64,000 nt of DNA from Cherax quadricarinatus (taxonomy: Eukaryota; Arthropoda; Malacostraca; Decapoda; Parastacidae). The notes under the pieces were generated by a model. The model saw nothing but the letters and a program-made list of their open reading frames with translations, had not been told where the DNA came from and searched no databases. The stretch is taken from positions 102,539,128 through 102,603,127 of the forward strand of contig NC_091292.1 in assembly GCF_038502225.1 (NCBI RefSeq), given 5' to 3'. The position numbers and the translations under genes are program-made. Shown here piece by piece: positions 46,723 through 56,235 of the stretch (within the stretch, counting starts at the first letter, position 1; each line of letters starts with the position of its first letter).

Positions 46723-47097
46723 CTGGAAGTCATAGTTCACTTGGAATGGTTTATAGTTTAGTATCTAAGTTGGTTTAATGCTTTTAAGGTGTGAAGGAGA
46801 TCTCTGGGTCTGTTTTTAATAAGTATGACGCTACCTACTGTGTGTTTGTCCACGTGATTGATCTCTTCCATAAATTGTCAGTTAAAAGCGTGTTAAGAGA
46901 GAGTAGATGACACAGTAAGTGGTGTGAGCACCAAGCACCAGCAGTTAATGGTGGTGCAGTGTATTGGGTATAATTAAGAGAGTCATCCTGGGAGGCACTC
47001 ACAGAAGAACCGCTCTTCTAATTTCCCACAAAACTACGTACAGTAATTCTGTGTTAGGAAATACCAGAGACTGAGGCCTAGCACTCTAACTGGGGTG
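46723..47097. other. Unique sequence
   Basis: No gene recognised. Confidence 0.4.
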
Positions 47098-47222
47098 TTA
47101 ATGTGTTCAACGAGTGTTAGTGTGTTCAGTGAGTGTGTTTAACGAGTGTTAGTGTGTTCAGTGAGTGTGTTCAACGAGTGTTAGTGTGTTCAGTGAGTGT
47201 GTTTAACGAGTGTTAGTGTGTT
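47098..47222. repeat. 30-bp minisatellite, left part (split by CR1)
   Basis: About four copies of a unit with GTGTTCAGTGAGTGTGTTTA and ACGAGTGTTA. The same array resumes at 51315, so the 4.1 kb between is an insertion. Confidence 0.9.
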
Positions 47223-47398
47223 AAGAACATAAGAACATAAGAACGAAGGAACACTGCAGAAGGCCTACTGGCCCATGCGAGGCAGGTCCAAGTCCCTACC
47301 GGCTTAAGCCAATGCACCCAACCTAGTCAGGTCAGGTCACATTGACTTAAGGGAGGAACACGGCAACCGACCTGTTAGCACAAGCTATCAGGTCTAAC

Positions 47399-50344
47399 TC
47401 ACACCCACCCACATCTACTCATGTATTTATCCAACCTATTTTTAAAGCTACACAACGTTCTGGCCTCTATAACGGTACTTGGGAGTTTGTTCCACTCATC
47501 CACAACTCTATTACCAAACCAGTACTTTCCTATATCCCTCCTGAATCTGAATTTTTCCAACTTAAAACCATTGCTGCGAGTCCTGTCTAGGCTAGATATT
47601 TTCAGCACACTATTTACATCCCCTTTATTTATTCCTGTCTTCCACTTATAAACCTCAATCATATCCCCCCTAATTCTACGTCTTTCTAGAGAGTGCAGTT
47701 TCAGGGCCCTTAGTCTATCCTCATAGGGAAGGTTTCTGATACATGGGATCATCTTTGTCATCCTCCTTTGTACATTTTCCAGAGAATTTATATCCATTCT
47801 GTAATACGGTGACCAAAACTGTGCAGCATAATCTAAATGAGGCCTAACCAAGGATGTATAGAGTTGAAGAACAACCTGAGGACTCCTATTATTTATGCTT
47901 CTTGATATGAAGCCAAGGATTCTATTAGCTTTATTGCGAACACTTATGCACTGTTGTCTTGGTTTCAGATTACTGCTAACCAGAACTCCTAAATCTTTTT
48001 CGCAATCCGTAATATTAAGATCTACATTATTTAGTTTATATGTGGCATGGTTATTGTCCTGTCCAACATTTAGAACTTTGCATTTGTCTATATTAAACTG
48101 CATCTGCCACTTCTCCGACCACTGCATCAGTCTATTCAAATCTTCCTGGAGTGCTCGAATGTCCTCGTCAGAATGAATTCGACGGCCTATTTTGGTGTCA
48201 TCGGCAAACTTGCCGATGTCGCTCTTTATGCCCTCATCTATGTCGTTTATGTAGATTGTGAACAGCAGGGGGCCCAACACTGACCCCTGTGGAACACCGC
48301 TCGTGACGCTTCCCCACTCTGATTTCTCCCCATTTATGCAAACTCTCTGCTGCCTATTTGTCAACCATGCCTCTATCCAGGAAAAAATTTCTCCTCCTAT
48401 TCCATGTGCTTTAATTTTCCTCAATAGTCTCTGATGTGGGACCCTGTCAAAAGCCTTACTGAAGTCCATATACACAATATCATATTCATTACCATGATCT
48501 ACCTCCTCAAATACCTTAGTGAAAAAAGTTAATAAATTCGTAAGGCAGGAACGCCCCTTTGTAAAACCATGCTGAGATTCGTTGATTAATTTATGCTTTT
48601 CAAGGTGGCTACGAACTGCCTCGGCAATTATTGATTCCATAAATTTTCCCACTATGGAGGTTAGGCTTATTGGTCTATAGTTCGAAGCTAAGGACCTGTC
48701 ACCTGTTTTGAAAATAGGTATCACATTTGCCATTTTCCACTTATCTGGCACCATGCCAGTTTGTAGTGATATGTTGAAAAGATTAGCCAAAGGTGTGCTA
48801 AGCTCCTCTTTACATTCCTTTAGAACCCTTGCATACAGTTCATCAGGGCCTGGGGATTTGTTAGGTTTTAATTTATCTATTTGCCTAAGGACCATGTCAC
48901 TTGTGACCCTAATAGTGCACAGTTTATTATCGTCCTGTTCTACATAATTTATCATTACTGGAATATCGCTGGTATCCTCCTGTGTAAAAACTGAGAGGAA
49001 GTATGTGTTAAAAATTCTACACATTTCCTTATCACTGTCAGTGAGCTGACCCGAGGAACTTTTGAGTGGGCCTATCTTGTCCCTGATCTTACTTCTGTAT
49101 ACCTGAAAGAATCCTTTTGGGTTAGTCTTCGATTCTCTTGCAACTTTAACCTCATAATCTCTTTTTGCTTTTCTAATTCCCTTTTTTATTTCTCTCTTTA
49201 ACTGAATATATCGATTTCTTAATTGCCCCTCTCCTCTTTTGATTTGCCTATATATGCCTCTCTTTTGACCAATCAGATATTTTAATCTATTGTTCATCCA
49301 TTTAGGATCATTTTTGTTTGATCTGATTTCCCTATTTGGAACATAATTTGACTGAGCAGCTAGAACTATGCCCTGGAAAGCATCATATCGGCAACCATCA
49401 CCACCTACCTGACCCCTAGTCAGGTCATTCCAGTTCAGCCCACCTAAGTAATTTTTCAGTCCTATGAAATCAGCCAAGCGAAAGTCAGGGACGGAGACTT
49501 GATTGCCATTATTAGGGGAATTCCATGATATGTTAAAACTGAGTGATTTGTGATCACTCTCCCCAAGCTCATCATTAACCTCAAGATTATTAATTAGTGT
49601 TTCCCTACTGGCAAGAACCAAGTCAAGGAGGCTATTTCCCCTAGTTGGCTCTGTCACAAACTGTTTTAAAAAACAATCCTGGATCGTATCAAGAAAGTCA
49701 CCCGACTCTAAATTTCCTGTCAAATTGCTCCAGTCAATCTGTCTATAGTTGAAATCTCCCATTAGCACAACATTTTCGTATGTAGATGCCTTACGAATTT
49801 CGTCCCATAGAAGTTTACTGCACTCCCTATCAAGATTTGGGGCCCTGTAAATCACACCCAAAATTAGTTTTTCTCGGCCCTCGAGAAGCTGTAACCAAAC
49901 AGATTCAGTGGCTGACGCTTCTAATTTAATATCTTGTCTAACACAACAATTTAAATTGTCTCTGACATACATCGCTACTCCACCACCTTTCCTGTTGACC
50001 CTGTCAGTGTGGAATAATTTATAGCCTTGTATGTGACATTCAGAGGGCATCTCTCTATCTTTCAGATTGAGCCAGGTCTCTGTTATAGCAATAATATCTA
50101 TGTTTCCTGCACTTGCAATTAATCTTAGCTCATCTATCTTATTTCTAACACTCCTGCTATTAGTATAGTAAACCTTAAGGGAGCTAGTCCCTTGCTGCCC
50201 TCTGCTGTCCCCCTTTGTTTGCTGACCTGTTCTATTGTCTTTATTTATAACTTCATGCTGAATGCCTTTTATACATTTACTGTTTCCAACCCTAGTGTTG
50301 CAACCTGCTTGTTTCCCACACACACCCATACCTCTATCTTCCAT
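47399..50344 (-). CDS. CR1 ORF2 protein: endonuclease and reverse transcriptase
   Basis: 981 residues; nicks the target and copies the element RNA from the nick. An APE-type endonuclease spans about 56-270: TNSRS (61-65), ITETW with Glu 89, GDFN with Asp 197 and Asn 199, and SDH (263-265). The linker is basic at about 340-425. The reverse transcriptase spans about 495-790: NYRPISL (555-561), motif A YMDFSKAFD with Asp 627, motif B GVPQGSVLGP (683-692) and motif C FADD with Asp 715/716. A CR1-type C-terminal region with LERRRIRGD follows. Length matches complete CR1 ORF2 proteins. The start is ATG at 50344, whose A is the last base of the ORF1 stop (TGATG), suggesting termination-reinitiation. 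No stop or frameshift is seen and all catalytic residues are present. Confidence 0.95.
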   Translation of the reverse strand: MEDRGMGVCGKQAGCNTRVGNSKCIKGIQHEVINKDNRTGQQTKGDSRGQQGTSSLKVYYTNSRSVRNKIDELRLIASAGNIDIIAITETWLNLKDREMPSECHIQGYKLFHTDRVNRKGGGVAMYVRDNLNCCVRQDIKLEASATESVWLQLLEGREKLILGVIYRAPNLDRECSKLLWDEIRKASTYENVVLMGDFNYRQIDWSNLTGNLESGDFLDTIQDCFLKQFVTEPTRGNSLLDLVLASRETLINNLEVNDELGESDHKSLSFNISWNSPNNGNQVSVPDFRLADFIGLKNYLGGLNWNDLTRGQVGGDGCRYDAFQGIVLAAQSNYVPNREIRSNKNDPKWMNNRLKYLIGQKRGIYRQIKRGEGQLRNRYIQLKREIKKGIRKAKRDYEVKVARESKTNPKGFFQVYRSKIRDKIGPLKSSSGQLTDSDKEMCRIFNTYFLSVFTQEDTSDIPVMINYVEQDDNKLCTIRVTSDMVLRQIDKLKPNKSPGPDELYARVLKECKEELSTPLANLFNISLQTGMVPDKWKMANVIPIFKTGDRSLASNYRPISLTSIVGKFMESIIAEAVRSHLEKHKLINESQHGFTKGRSCLTNLLTFFTKVFEEVDHGNEYDIVYMDFSKAFDRVPHQRLLRKIKAHGIGGEIFSWIEAWLTNRQQRVCINGEKSEWGSVTSGVPQGSVLGPLLFTIYINDIDEGIKSDIGKFADDTKIGRRIHSDEDIRALQEDLNRLMQWSEKWQMQFNIDKCKVLNVGQDNNHATYKLNNVDLNITDCEKDLGVLVSSNLKPRQQCISVRNKANRILGFISRSINNRSPQVVLQLYTSLVRPHLDYAAQFWSPYYRMDINSLENVQRRMTKMIPCIRNLPYEDRLRALKLHSLERRRIRGDMIEVYKWKTGINKGDVNSVLKISSLDRTRSNGFKLEKFRFRRDIGKYWFGNRVVDEWNKLPSTVIEARTLCSFKNRLDKYMSRCGWV

Positions 50345-51270
50345 CAGTTTAAAATCATAGGCATTTCACCAATGGCCTTCTCAATCGAGTCTGCAAGTGC
50401 TACCACCCCTGCCCCAGAGAGATGAACCCCATCCCTTGCATACATATCATGTTTGCCATAAAAGTTGTTCCAGTTGTCAATGAATGGGATTGCAAGTTCC
50501 TTGCAGTATCTGTCTAGCCAGCAATTTACACCAATTGCCCTAGACAACCATTCATTTCCTACTCCCCTTCTAGGCAAGATGCTACATATGATTGGGATCC
50601 CTCCCTTAGACTTAATGAAATCTATAGCTGACCTGTACTTATCTAGCAGCTCTTCTCTCCTACCCTTCCCAATATCATTTCCACCAGCACTGAGACAGAT
50701 AATGGGCTTGTTCCCATTTCCTGACATGATATTATCCAGTCTGTTGACAATGTCCCCAACACCAGCTCCAGGGAAGCACACTCTATCTCTCATCTTCTTA
50801 TTCCTATTACAAAAAGCACGGTCAACATATCTTACCTGAGAGTCACCAACCACAAGAATGCGCTTACCTTCATTAGCAGGGGCAGTAGTACCCTTACCTT
50901 CACTGGCCACTGAAGTACATTCATCCTGGAGAACAGAGAAGCGATTTCCTACCTTCAGATCTTCACTCTTAACTTTCCTTACTCTGATGCGCCTCCCATT
51001 ACTGTGAACAACTCGCCACTTGTAGCAGGTGCTGGGCTGCACCTCACTGCTGGTAGCCGTTGCTACCTCCCCACCTACAGCCTCCTCACAGTGAGAGACA
51101 GACTGCACCTCACTGCTAGAAGCCTCATTCCCCACATCTCCAACCACCTCACACTCTCTCCCAGGCCCATTGAGGTGGACCTTCAGCCTCCTAATCTCCT
51201 CCTGGAGAAGCAAGACCTCCTCCTTCAACTCTCCAACCTCAGTTTTTAAAACACTGCAGAAGCAAGCCAT
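50344..51270 (-). CDS. CR1 ORF1 protein: coiled coil and SGNH/GDSL esterase domain
   Basis: 308 residues. Residues 7-35 form a leucine-spaced, charged helix likely to be a coiled coil for self-association. Residues 35-135 are a variable linker with a basic patch (92-101). Residues 136-300 are an SGNH/GDSL hydrolase domain: block I GDSQ with Ser 144, block II glycine in PGAGVGD (167-173), block III GGND with Asn 198, and block V DGVH with Asp 280 and His 283. Esterase-type ORF1 proteins are known from CR1 and L2-group LINEs, where they are thought to aid RNP assembly or membrane interaction; the substrate is unknown. No PHD finger is seen. ATG at 51270 is supported by an in-frame TAG seven codons upstream. 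It ends in TGATG, overlapping the ORF2 start by one base. Confidence 0.93.
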   Translation of the reverse strand: MACFCSVLKTEVGELKEEVLLLQEEIRRLKVHLNGPGRECEVVGDVGNEASSSEVQSVSHCEEAVGGEVATATSSEVQPSTCYKWRVVHSNGRRIRVRKVKSEDLKVGNRFSVLQDECTSVASEGKGTTAPANEGKRILVVGDSQVRYVDRAFCNRNKKMRDRVCFPGAGVGDIVNRLDNIMSGNGNKPIICLSAGGNDIGKGRREELLDKYRSAIDFIKSKGGIPIICSILPRRGVGNEWLSRAIGVNCWLDRYCKELAIPFIDNWNNFYGKHDMYARDGVHLSGAGVVALADSIEKAIGEMPMILN

Positions 51271-51314
51271 GCTTTGTAACCGTCCACGCTAATCCCCAAA
51301 GCAGCTCAGTAAGT

Positions 51315-51412
51315 CAGTGAGTGTTTAACGAGTGTTAGTGTTTTCAGTGTGTTTAACGAGTGTTAGTGTGTTCAGTGAGTGTGTTAGTGTGTTCAACGAG
51401 TGTTAGTGTGGT
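51315..51412. repeat. 30-bp minisatellite, right part
   Basis: Continues the array at 47098-47222 after the CR1 insertion, with slightly shortened units. Confidence 0.88.
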
Positions 51413-51529
51413 GTCACTGAGGGTTGTACAAGTGTACACAAGCACTGTTCCTCCTTGGTTGAAAATAATACAGGATTAAGAAATGTTAAGAAGCAGATGG
51501 GTAAGTGAAAGTATATGTATAGTGGCTGT

Positions 51530-51735
51530 AAGTACAGCTTTGTAAGATTTACCTGTCACCTTACATGTTTAGAAAAAAGAAAGATTTACCTGTCACCTTA
51601 CGTGTTTACGAGACAGATATTTACCTGTCACCTTACGTGTTTACGAGACAGAGATTTACCTGTCACCTTACGTACATGTTCACGAGATAAAATACTTACC
51701 TGTCATGTTCACGTACATATTCACGAGACAGAAAG
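51530..51735. repeat. About 36-bp minisatellite, 5 diverged copies
   Basis: The unit contains TTTACCTGTCACCTTACGTG and TTTACGAGACAGA, less regular at the right end. Confidence 0.88.
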
Positions 51736-52160
51736 AAGAGATCAGCAATCCGTCCAGAATATTTAGTATCGACCTTGATGCAGTCTTGGGTGTGACGCTC
51801 ACAGTGACTCTCAGAGATGGTGACTGCGTGCGCAATAAATGCTGAGGTCAAGTATGGGGAGCTGGAACCCGTATTCCGTCATGGGAGGAGGATCTTGAAC
51901 GCTTGCACGGCTGTGGTAAGGTGTTCGAGAGTATGTGTGTGGTTTCATAGTTTGTGTGAGTGTAGGTGTGAGAGGTGCATGGCTTTACCGAGTCGACTCT
52001 CGGCTTCGGACGTCAAGAAATCAACAGATCTTATTGCTTGGCTAGCGTTTTGAGTTCTGTTATATCTAGTCTTCAAGCTGTGTGTGTGTATAGCTCGCTT
52101 CCACCTCCTAATTCAGGTCTTTCAACTTGACTGGCGTCATTAAGCTGAATGTCAGCAGTC
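51736..52160. other. Unique sequence
   Basis: No gene or known repeat recognised. Confidence 0.4.
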
Positions 52161-52161
52161 A

Positions 52162-52236
52162 ACCTGATCCAGTGTGGGTGTGTGGGACTCCCACCTGATC
52201 CAGTGTGGGTGTGTGGGACTCCCACCTGATCCAGTG
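52162..52236. repeat. 31-bp tandem repeat, about 2.4 copies
   Basis: The unit is CACCTGATCCAGTGTGGGTG followed by TGTGGGACTCC. Confidence 0.88.
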
Positions 52237-52280
52237 TTTCTCAAGGTTATAGAGTCAGGACCACTAACGGCGCGTGCGGC

Positions 52281-52385
52281 GAGGAGGGAGGGGGAGGTGA
52301 GGGAGAGAGTTGGTAAGGGGGGGGAAAGGCAGGGGTGGGTGTGGGAAGATGGGTGGGTGTGGGAAGGGTGGGCGGGTGGGTGAGG
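52281..52385 (+). other. G-rich tract with G-quadruplex potential
   Basis: From 52332 to 52380 there are at least eight runs of three or more G separated by 1-5 bases, which meets the usual G4 pattern several times over. No adjacent gene is seen. Confidence 0.75.
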
Positions 52386-52585
52386 GCACACTTCCCCATT
52401 CACAGGTATATTAACGGACAGAGTCCTGTTAACCAGAGAGGCTGAACAGCAACAACAGGAATCAAACTGTTGGTGCAGCTCAGTGATCACCTTCGAACAC
52501 GGATAACGGCACTAATGACCATGATATTACTGTAAAACTTTCAGACGTGATTTATTACGATATCTCAACCCTTCCCAGCCCCCTC

Positions 52586-52589
<4 letters not shown>

Positions 52590-52657
<68 letters not shown>
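52590..52657. repeat. (CT)n microsatellite
   Basis: About 33 CT units. Confidence 0.95.
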
Positions 52658-52659
<2 letters not shown>

Positions 52660-52678
52660 CTTTGAATATATAGTTTGA

Positions 52679-52846
52679 TTATTATTATTATAATCAAGGG
52701 GGAAGCGCTAAACCCGGAAGATTATACAGCGCCTGGGGGGGGGATGTGGAAGGCATTCAGGCTTAATTCGGGGAACTGGAGCACAGATCCAATTCCCTAA
52801 ATCAAGAGCCCCTCACCAACATCAAGGAACCTTCCTTGAGGGGATA
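52679..52846 (+). mobile_element. SINE-like repeat body, copy 2
   Basis: Nearly identical to 9060-9232: (ATT)n, ATAATCAAGG, GGAAGCGCTAAACCCGG, ATTATACAGCGCC, G8, AGAGCCCCTCACCAAC and CTTCCTTGAGGGG. The tRNA-like head is missing. Confidence 0.85.
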
Positions 52847-53427
52847 TATAGTTTGAAAGTCTAGAGTACAGTTAGTTTCACTCTCAGGGGTCGAGGTACA
52901 AGTTCACGCACACACAAGACATGCAAACAATCACAGACAAGCGATCACTTAACAACAGTAAAGTCACAAAGATATTTCCTCATATTGCAAGCTCCTGACG
53001 AAGCAGTGGGGAGAGCGTAAGAGGCCTGGAGCAACTATCCAGCTTCTCCTTCCTCCCTTTTCCTTTGTGACTAAGTTGCCGTTTAAAACTCACGCTGGGC
53101 ACCTTGGTACCCAGACCTGACCTTAAAATGGGTGGTGGGTACCTTGGAATGAATTTACTTTCCACAGGTAAGTTCTAGGTAATTCTAACAGGTAGACCTG
53201 TACACATACATCGTTTGGTCACAGGTAAAATACAGGTACGTCTAGGTGTCCATGATGGATCTAATGTACATCACGTGGCTACAGGTAGGTCTCTATACTG
53301 CAAGATATATCTTGTACATATCGTGTGTAATATTCTCACGGGATGCTGAGGATACCTCATACTTGTGCGTAACTCGTAGTGTTGCTGCTAACTCTCAGAA
53401 CCTGTTCCTTCACTAGTACTGTCATTT
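52847..53427. other. Unique sequence
   Basis: No gene recognised. CACAGGTA-type words recur at 53164-53290 but not in a regular period. Confidence 0.4.
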
Positions 53428-53987
53428 TCCCTTACAGTCTGTAGTCAATCTCTGGTCTTCCCTTGCAGTCTATACTCAGTCTCTGGTCTTTCCTTACAGT
53501 CTGTACTCAGTCTTTGTTCTTCCCTTAGTCTGTACTCAGTCTCTGGTCTTCCCTTACAGTCTGTACTCAGTCTCTGGTCTTCCCTTACAGTCTTAAGTCA
53601 GTCTCTGGTTTTTCCTTACAGTCTGTACTCAGTCTCTGGTCTTTCCTTACAGTCTGTACTCAGTCTCTGGTCTTTCCTTACAGTCTGTACTCAGTCTCTG
53701 GTCTTTCCTTACAGTCTGTACTCAGTCTCTGGTCTTTCCTTACAGTCTGTACTCAGTCTCTGGTCTTTCCTTACAGTCTGTACTCAGTCTCTGGTCTTTC
53801 TTTACAGTCTGTACTCAGTCTCTGGTCTTTCCTTACAGTCTGTACTCAGTCTCTGGTCTTTCCTTACAGTCTGTACTCAGTCTCTGGTCTTTCTTTACAG
53901 TCTGTACTCAGTCTCTGGTCTTTCCTTACAGTCTGTACTCAGTCTCTGGTCTTTCCTTACAGTCTGTACTCAGTCTCTGGGTTTTCC
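53428..53987. repeat. 31-bp minisatellite, about 18 copies
   Basis: The unit contains CAGTCTGTACTCAGTCTCTG and GTCTTTCCTTA. Left-hand units are more diverged (CTTCCC, AAGTCAG) than right-hand ones. Confidence 0.95.
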
Positions 53988-54039
53988 TTTCGTTCCGCCA
54001 TCAGCAAAATCTTGTTCTTTTATTAAGACTGAATCGCAG

Positions 54040-54250
54040 TAGTTACTTGTTTGTCCACCTACTGCAGCCTCTTCAGGCCTCGCTGGAATTGATCACACAG
54101 TATTCCATCCCTTTTAAAAAAATTACACATTTTAGGAGAAAATGGTGGCCTCAGGAATCTGATGCTTGCGGGACCCCACTTGTCACTCTCGCCCATTCTG
54201 ATGCCTGCTCTCATATTGTTACTCTATCTTGTGTCTTCCAAGCTCTAGTT
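54040..54250 (-). pseudogene. Decayed LINE reverse-transcriptase fragment (family A, mid-RT)
   Basis: GCGGGACCCCACTTGTCACT and GCCCATTCTGA correspond to the motif B region of the copy at 1260-1310, read on the minus strand. Upstream and downstream parts are scrambled. Confidence 0.6.
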
Positions 54251-54309
54251 ACTTCTCTAGAACGCTCTTAATCTCATTCCTGTGTGTTTGGATTCTGATA
54301 CTATATTTC

Positions 54310-54598
54310 TCCAGGTAAGTTCAGCTTGTGTGTATTCACCCACTTGTTTGCCAGGGTTGAGACTCGGCTCCTGGCTCTGACTCCTTGACTACCGTCATCA
54401 CTAATTTCTGGCTTCTTTGGCTTTATCATATTTACTCTCGAAGCTGTGTATTGGGTTTGCCTCCACTACTGCCTCTTCAAAGTCATTCCACGTTTCCATC
54501 ACTCAGAGACTAAAGAAATACCTCCCTACATCCTTATGGGTCATCTGTGTCTTCGGTTTCCACCTGTGTCCTCTTGATCCTGGTCTTCTTAATTCAAA

Positions 54599-54606
<8 letters not shown>
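54310..54606 (-). pseudogene. Decayed LINE 3' end (family A)
   Basis: Matches 293-590: a CTCACC-like tail, CGGCTCCTGGC, GCCTCCACTAC, then ACTAAAGAAATACCTCCCTACA and CATCTGTGTCTTCGGTTTCC-like words. It lies on the wrong side of the mid-RT piece at 54040-54250 to be the same colinear copy, so the two are separate insertions or rearranged. Confidence 0.75.

Positions 54607-54672
<66 letters not shown>
54607..54672. repeat. (GT)n(GA)n compound microsatellite
   Basis: About 16 GT then about 16 GA units, next to a decayed LINE end. Confidence 0.95.
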
Positions 54673-54676
<4 letters not shown>

Positions 54677-55103
54677 GCAGTAAAATGGTATAATAGTGGT
54701 CTCTACATGTTTCCCCTCCCTTTCCCTCACCACTACGTTGTCCCCCCTCTCATAGTCCTTTCCCTTAAAAGTCTTCCCTCGTTACTCCCTCCCCTCATTA
54801 CAATCCTTTCCACTCATCAAAGTCCTCTCCCTATATCAGCCTCCCTCTTCCCATCCTTCCCTCTCCCCTCCCACCGTCTCCCCTCTGCCGTGCTCCTGCG
54901 TCCCTCTGAGAGGGGGTATAATATATACAAGTTGGTCTGACAAGTTTTAAGTTGTAATGTACTTAAAACAGGTGTACAACCATGGTGTTCCCCTTCTCTC
55001 CCCTCCCAGAGGGGGATTGTTCCCTCCTTTGTGCTTTGTTCCAGCTTGTTTCCTTGTTTGTGCCTTTGTTCCAGTTTTCTCGTTTCTGCCTTGCGAGATA
55101 AGG
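54673..55103. other. Pyrimidine-rich sequence
   Basis: C/T-rich low complexity to about 54910, then unique sequence. No gene. Confidence 0.5.
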
Positions 55104-55216
55104 TATATCAGTGTATACTCACTATAAAGGTCCAGAAGCTTGAGTACTGTATAGCCAGTGTGAGGGTCCAGGAGCTAGAGTGCTGTGTCCTTCTTGTGAA
55201 AGTTCAGGAGCTAGGG
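55104..55216. repeat. About 36-bp degenerate repeat, 3 copies
   Basis: Diverged copies of a phrase with GGTCCAGGAGCTAGAGTGCT. Confidence 0.6.
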
Positions 55217-55674
55217 TACTTAGTGTGTACCACTGATTAGTTTGCTTGGGTTGACACTGGTTCTTGGTTTGCCGTTTCGACCTAAACCAGCAGTACTGGA
55301 GTTTTCTCACAGAAAATGACATCCAGCAGCACTGGAGATTTACACTGGAATATAGGAGAGGAGAGTGGGAGGGAAAGAGAGAGCAGAGAGAACTCTCCAC
55401 GTTGAAACAGATAATGGATTAGTCATGTTTGTAGACATCTGTGTTGGGTGAGTAAGGAGGAGGAGTAGAGAGACATTTTATCTGAAGAGGATAAATATGT
55501 TGGAACAAGATAAATAATAAGTGGTGAGTGCGTTGACCTGCACATCATAAAAAAATATCTGAAAGGTTGACCGAGTCGTCAAATTGCAGACTTTATGGAA
55601 CAATATAGAGATCATTTACGGCCCACAGAGAGTCAATAAAACATTTACATTACTGAGGACGTCTGGAAGTCCTG
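55217..55674. other. Unique sequence
   Basis: No gene recognised. Confidence 0.4.
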
Positions 55675-55985
55675 AACATGTTCCCGCTGGAATGGAGATG
55701 CACGATAATATATACGTGGAAAGTTCTTGAGGACCTGGTTCCAAATCTTTGCACTGCCATAACATACTGGAGATCTGGGAGAAAATGTAACAAACCCAGT
55801 GAAAAGCCAGGGCACCGTGGGTACACTAAGAGAACATTGTATCAACATCCGTAGTACCAGAATTTTTAATATCTTACCAGAAGATATCAAACACTGCTGG
55901 AACAAGTCTTCAAGACGAAACTGGATAAGTACTTCCGTCAAGGCTGATGCTGCTGGAGGCAGCACCAGACGAGCCAGAGTGTGAC
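55675..55985 (+). pseudogene. Decayed LINE reverse-transcriptase tail (family B type)
   Basis: On the plus strand: IIYTWKVLEDLVPNL, then after a frameshift GTVGTLREHCINIRSTRIFN, aligning with IIYTWKILEGMAPNL and GAIGTLRENTISVRGPKLFN in the copy at 56273-56971. It is a more distant relative in the opposite orientation, no longer coding. Confidence 0.8.
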
Positions 55986-56235
55986 CTGCTGTAAACCACT
56001 CTTGTCCTGTTTGGTAGAAACCTTGTGTTTACACGTCTGTTTACATACGTGTTTGCACGTGTGCTTACTCGTCTGTTTACATGTGTTTACAAGCGTTTAC
56101 ACGCATGTTTAGTAATCTTAATTTTTCAGTCTCAAAGATTTTGATGTGAGACGTCAGTGCTGTCAGTATAGTTTCTTGTGATTACTGACATCTGGAGGAG
56201 GAAGAGGAAGGTGAGAGGGGGTTGTAGGAGGTGGG

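Larger units (their letters stand above)
47223..51314 (-). mobile_element. Apparently complete CR1 non-LTR retrotransposon
   Basis: About 4.09 kb on the minus strand: a short 5' leader (51314-51271), ORF1, ORF2, a 3' UTR of about 176 bp, and a terminal tail of the 8-bp word AAGAACAT (+ strand) at 47223-47244. Both ends are set by the interrupted 30-bp minisatellite: left flank ends GTGTT, right flank begins CAGTGAG, which is how the array reads when uninterrupted. No target-site duplication is visible, as is common for CR1. Both ORFs are unbroken with catalytic residues in place, so it is young and may be active. Transcription would need an internal promoter in the short leader, which I cannot identify. 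Confidence 0.92.
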
